Assembly: GCF_003065365.1 (NCBI RefSeq)
Contig: NZ_CP023276.1
Span: 1,736,001 to 1,800,000 of the forward strand
Origin: Polynucleobacter difficilis
GTDB lineage: Bacteria > Pseudomonadota > Gammaproteobacteria > Burkholderiales > Burkholderiaceae
DNA: 64,000 bases
Reading direction: 5' to 3'
The translations under genes and the position numbers were made by a program. Below, in pieces: positions 61,160 through 64,000 of this stretch (positions are counted from its first letter, which is position 1; every line of letters starts with the position of its first letter). Below the pieces are notes generated by a model. The model did no database searches, was not told the origin of the DNA, and saw only the letters and a list, made by a program, of their open reading frames with translations.

Positions 61160-62740
61160 ATGATTCGCACCGCACTCTTATCTGTATCCGACAAAAAAGG
61201 TATTATTCCTTTTGCCCAAGCGCTGCATGCCTTGGGCGTCAAACTCATTTCCACTGGTGGGACAGCCAAGCTGCTTGCAGAAAATGGCTTGCCGGTTACC
61301 GAGGTATCGTCCCTCACCCAGTTCCCAGAAATGCTCGATGGCCGCGTTAAAACCCTACACCCGATGGTGCACGGAGGCCTACTCGCGCGTCGCGACTCCA
61401 AGGAGCATATGGATGCGATAGCGGCCCATGGCATTGCGCCGATTGATATGCTGGTGATCAATCTGTATCCATTCAATCAAACCGTAGCGAAAGATGATTG
61501 CTCGTTTGACGAAGCGGTTGAGAACATTGATATTGGCGGTCCGGCGATGCTGCGTGCGGCAGCAAAAAACCACCAGGATGTGACGGTGTTGATTTCACCA
61601 GAAGACTACGAGCCCATTCTGACTGAAATGAAGGCACATCAAAATACGGTTTCGTATGCAACGAATTTACGTCTGGCTAAAAAAGTATTTGCACATACCG
61701 CGCAATACGATGGCGCGATTGCAAATTACCTCTCATCGCTGGGCAGTGATTTAAGTCATACCAGCCGCTCGCCCTATCCAGAGACCCTGCACCTGGCATT
61801 TACTAAAGTGCAAGAGATGCGCTACGGCGAGAACCCACACCAATCGGCTGCGTTTTATCGTGATACAGAAAATGTTGCAGGCGCCCTCGCCAATTACCAC
61901 CAGCTTCAAGGCAAAGAGCTGTCTTACAACAACATTGCCGATGCGGATGCAGCATGGGAATGCGTCAAGAGCTTTTCGGCTGACTCTGCTGCTCGAGCAG
62001 CCTGCGTCATCATCAAGCACGCCAACCCCTGTGGCGTTGCTACCGGCACAACTGGCCTTGAAGCCTATCAAAAAGCCTTTAAAACCGATCCAAGCTCTGC
62101 TTTTGGCGGGATCATTGCATTGAATGTGCCTTGCGATGGCGCCATGGCAGAAGCGATCTCCAAGCAATTTGTTGAGGTTCTCATTGCGCCTAGTTTTACT
62201 GCGGAAGCAAAAGCCATTTTTGCTAGCAAGCAAAATGTGCGTTTACTTGAAATTCCACTTGGTCTTGGATTTAATGCATTTGATATGAAGCGCGTGGGCG
62301 GTGGTTTATTGGTGCAATCGCCCGACTTTAAAAATGTCACGCAACCCGAGCTACGCGTGGTTTCAAAACGCCAGCCGACCCCAACCGAGCTTACGGACAT
62401 GATGTTCGCTTGGCGGGTTGCTAAGTTTGTTAAATCGAATGCGATTGTCTATTGCGCCAACGGCATGACTTTGGGTATTGGGGCTGGACAAATGAGCCGC
62501 GTTGACTCGGCCCGCATGGCTAGCATCAAGGCTGAAAACGCTGGCCTTAGCCTAGCGTCCTCGGCAGTTGCCAGCGATGCCTTCTTTCCGTTCCGGGATG
62601 GCCTCGATGTCGTGGTTGCTGCAGGTGCAAGCTGCGCGATTCAGCCTGGTGGCAGCATGCGCGATGAGGAAATCATTGCCGCTGCCAATGAGCATGGCAT
62701 TGCAATGGTCTTCACCGGCACCCGCCACTTCCGTCACTAA
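61160..62740 (+). CDS. purH: Bifunctional AICAR transformylase / IMP cyclohydrolase
   Basis: Protein of 526 residues for the last two steps of IMP synthesis. N-terminal MGS-like cyclohydrolase ([54 protein letters not shown]) and C-terminal transformylase ([24 protein letters not shown] with the Lys-His pair, [11 protein letters not shown], ending FTGTRHFRH). Confidence 0.97.
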   Translation: MIRTALLSVSDKKGIIPFAQALHALGVKLISTGGTAKLLAENGLPVTEVSSLTQFPEMLDGRVKTLHPMVHGGLLARRDSKEHMDAIAAHGIAPIDMLVINLYPFNQTVAKDDCSFDEAVENIDIGGPAMLRAAAKNHQDVTVLISPEDYEPILTEMKAHQNTVSYATNLRLAKKVFAHTAQYDGAIANYLSSLGSDLSHTSRSPYPETLHLAFTKVQEMRYGENPHQSAAFYRDTENVAGALANYHQLQGKELSYNNIADADAAWECVKSFSADSAARAACVIIKHANPCGVATGTTGLEAYQKAFKTDPSSAFGGIIALNVPCDGAMAEAISKQFVEVLIAPSFTAEAKAIFASKQNVRLLEIPLGLGFNAFDMKRVGGGLLVQSPDFKNVTQPELRVVSKRQPTPTELTDMMFAWRVAKFVKSNAIVYCANGMTLGIGAGQMSRVDSARMASIKAENAGLSLASSAVASDAFFPFRDGLDVVVAAGASCAIQPGGSMRDEEIIAAANEHGIAMVFTGTRHFRH

Positions 62741-62765
62741 AACGAAACGGGCATTGATAGAACCC

Positions 62766-63275
62766 ATGCGCTGGATCGGAATTGACCCTGGGCTTCGCAC
62801 GACTGGCTTTGGCATCATTGATGTCGATGGTCAGAAAATGACCTACGTTGCTTCTGGAACCATTGAAAGCGGTGACTCGAAGAAAGGCTTACCTGAGCGC
62901 CTAGGTACCTTGTATAGCGGCGTTAAAGAAGTCTTGGACACCTATCATCCCGAATCGGCTGCGATTGAAGAAGTGTTTTTAAACGTCAATCCACGCTCTA
63001 CCTTAATGCTGGGGCAAGCCAGGGGATCGGTCATCGCCGCCCTTGTTTCAGCCAAGCTAAGCGTGGCTGAATACAGCGCCTTGCGCGTCAAGCAGTCGAT
63101 AGTTGGCACGGGTCGAGCCACTAAGCCACAAGTACAGGAGATGGTGAAACGCTTGTTGCGCCTAAGCCGTGCGCCCGGCACCGACGCATCCGATGCGCTG
63201 GGCGTCGCCATCTGCGCTGCGCACCACTACCGCTTACCTTCGGCCCTCAAACCCAAGCCCTCCAGCAAAGAGTAA
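62766..63275 (+). CDS. ruvC: Holliday junction resolvase RuvC
   Basis: Resolvase of 169 residues: first catalytic Asp in [17 protein letters not shown], Glu in AAIEEVF, then [24 protein letters not shown] and the final Asp cluster [20 protein letters not shown] 62766 is correct; the open frame above it lies within purH. ruvA follows after nine bases. Confidence 0.96.
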   Translation: MRWIGIDPGLRTTGFGIIDVDGQKMTYVASGTIESGDSKKGLPERLGTLYSGVKEVLDTYHPESAAIEEVFLNVNPRSTLMLGQARGSVIAALVSAKLSVAEYSALRVKQSIVGTGRATKPQVQEMVKRLLRLSRAPGTDASDALGVAICAAHHYRLPSALKPKPSSKE

Positions 63276-63284
63276 GATCACCCC

Positions 63285-63866
63285 ATGATTGGACGCATTC
63301 AAGGTACTTTAATTGCCGTACATCCACCGCGCTTAGTGGTGGATTGCCATGGCGTTGGTTATGAAATCGACGTACCGATGAGCACCCTCTATCAATTGCC
63401 TGGCATCAACCACACGATTACCTTACTGACGCATTTTCAGGTCCGTGAAGACGCACAGCAACTCTTTGGTTTTGCCACGGAATCCGAGCGCGAAGCCTTT
63501 CGGGCGCTGATTAAAATTAGTGGCGTTGGCTCGCGTACGGCGCTTGCCGTTTTATCCGGCATGAGTGTGAATGAATTGGCCCAAGCAATTGCCCTGCAAG
63601 AACCGGGTCGCTTCACTCAGGTTCCCGGTATCGGCAAAAAAACTGCTGAGCGTCTCTTGCTTGAACTCAAAGGCAAATTAGGGCCTGATTTAGGTCAAGG
63701 CGCTGGTGCAGCAGTGACTGCGCAGCCCAGCAGCGAAGTCTTGCAAGCATTACTCTCCTTGGGTTACTCCGAGAAAGAAGCACTTTTGGCAATTAAGCAA
63801 ATCAGCCCCGATGCCTCGGTATCCGAAGGTATTCGTCAGGGCTTAAAGTATTTATCTAAAGTGTAA
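63285..63866 (+). CDS. ruvA: Holliday junction DNA helicase subunit RuvA
   Basis: Protein of 193 residues: OB-fold [31 protein letters not shown], acidic-pin region, the two helix-hairpin-helix motifs ([18 protein letters not shown] and [21 protein letters not shown]) and the C-terminal RuvB-binding domain ([20 protein letters not shown]). Confidence 0.96.
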   Translation: MIGRIQGTLIAVHPPRLVVDCHGVGYEIDVPMSTLYQLPGINHTITLLTHFQVREDAQQLFGFATESEREAFRALIKISGVGSRTALAVLSGMSVNELAQAIALQEPGRFTQVPGIGKKTAERLLLELKGKLGPDLGQGAGAAVTAQPSSEVLQALLSLGYSEKEALLAIKQISPDASVSEGIRQGLKYLSKV

Positions 63867-63893
63867 ATTGCACGAAGCGAATACACTCTCACC

Positions 63894-64000
63894 ATGGCCA
63901 TACACACTGACGATTTAAGCGCATTACCGGACGATCTTCCAGCAGAAGGTGATCGCCTAGTGAGTGGCTCGGCTGGTAATGCAGAGGCAGTCTTTGAGCG
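63894..64000 (+). CDS. ruvB: Holliday junction DNA helicase RuvB (5' part, runs off the window)
   Basis: Only the first 35 codons are inside the window. They read MAIHTDDLSALPDD, then EGDRLVSGSAGNAEAVFER; the N-terminus of betaproteobacterial RuvB has this build before the conserved LRPKTL motif, which lies beyond the end. Position right after ruvA settles the call. Confidence 0.85.
   Translation, partial: MAIHTDDLSALPDDLPAEGDRLVSGSAGNAEAVFE

Overview
The window reads as a chromosome segment of a betaproteobacterium, most like a free-living Polynucleobacter or a close Burkholderiaceae relative. This is inferred from gene order (dusB-fis-purH-ruvC-ruvA-ruvB, lptD-surA-pdxA-rsmA with amgK-murU divergent, miaB-ybeY-ybeX-lnt-glyQ-glyS-gmhB-plsC), the compact spacing and the protein sequences; no 16S gene is present to confirm it. 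Coding density is high and no gene-free stretch exceeds about 180 bases.

Layout. Bases 1-6489 are core: azlC-like exporter, ilvE, a zinc-finger protein, waaF, two small conserved genes, a BepA-like M48 metalloprotease and moaC. Bases 6490-15372 are an AT-richer integrated element. It is bounded by a 156-bp direct repeat of the moaC 3' end (6333-6488 and 15373-15528, one mismatch), so the repeat-to-repeat unit is exactly 9040 bp. It carries a tyrosine recombinase next to the left repeat, a 66-aa protein, a membrane-anchored J-domain protein, a reduced family-A DNA-polymerase-like protein, several small secreted or membrane proteins, an SRA-HNH modification-dependent nuclease and two small ORFs at the right end. 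Tandem TTGTCCAAAT repeats lie just inside both ends and look like integrase arm sites.

Bases 15530-39800 are core again: a second copy of the 66-aa gene, a type IV pilin, terC, sucD-sucC, recX-recA with a LexA box, a chalcone-isomerase/DUF3833/DUF2878 operon, rhodanese, htpG, osmC, small envelope proteins, amt with an NtrC-like site, gamma carbonic anhydrase, an AEC transporter, maiA, a TRIC-type channel, an acetate-type symporter with its DUF4212 subunit, a TPR protein, an exonuclease/DUF294 pair, an antiporter, a haloacid dehalogenase-like gene and dedA. A tRNA with CAU anticodon follows at 39875. Bases 39998-64000 hold envelope, translation and DNA-repair genes: MOSC, miaB-ybeY-ybeX-lnt, glyQS, gmhB-plsC, rsmA-pdxA-surA-lptD, amgK-murU-pepP-ubiH-like, dusB-fis-purH and ruvC-ruvA-ruvB (ruvB runs off the end).

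How it fits together. Much of the core serves envelope biogenesis: waaF and gmhB for LPS heptose, lptD/surA for the outer membrane, lnt for lipoproteins, plsC for phospholipid and amgK/murU for peptidoglycan recycling. recA/recX and ruvABC supply recombination repair. The most unusual part is the moaC element: a small integrative element that carries its own minimal polymerase-like protein and a methyl-DNA-dependent nuclease. It is a plausible family-A counterpart to the polymerase-bearing elements called pipolins, but replication activity is inferred only from motifs.
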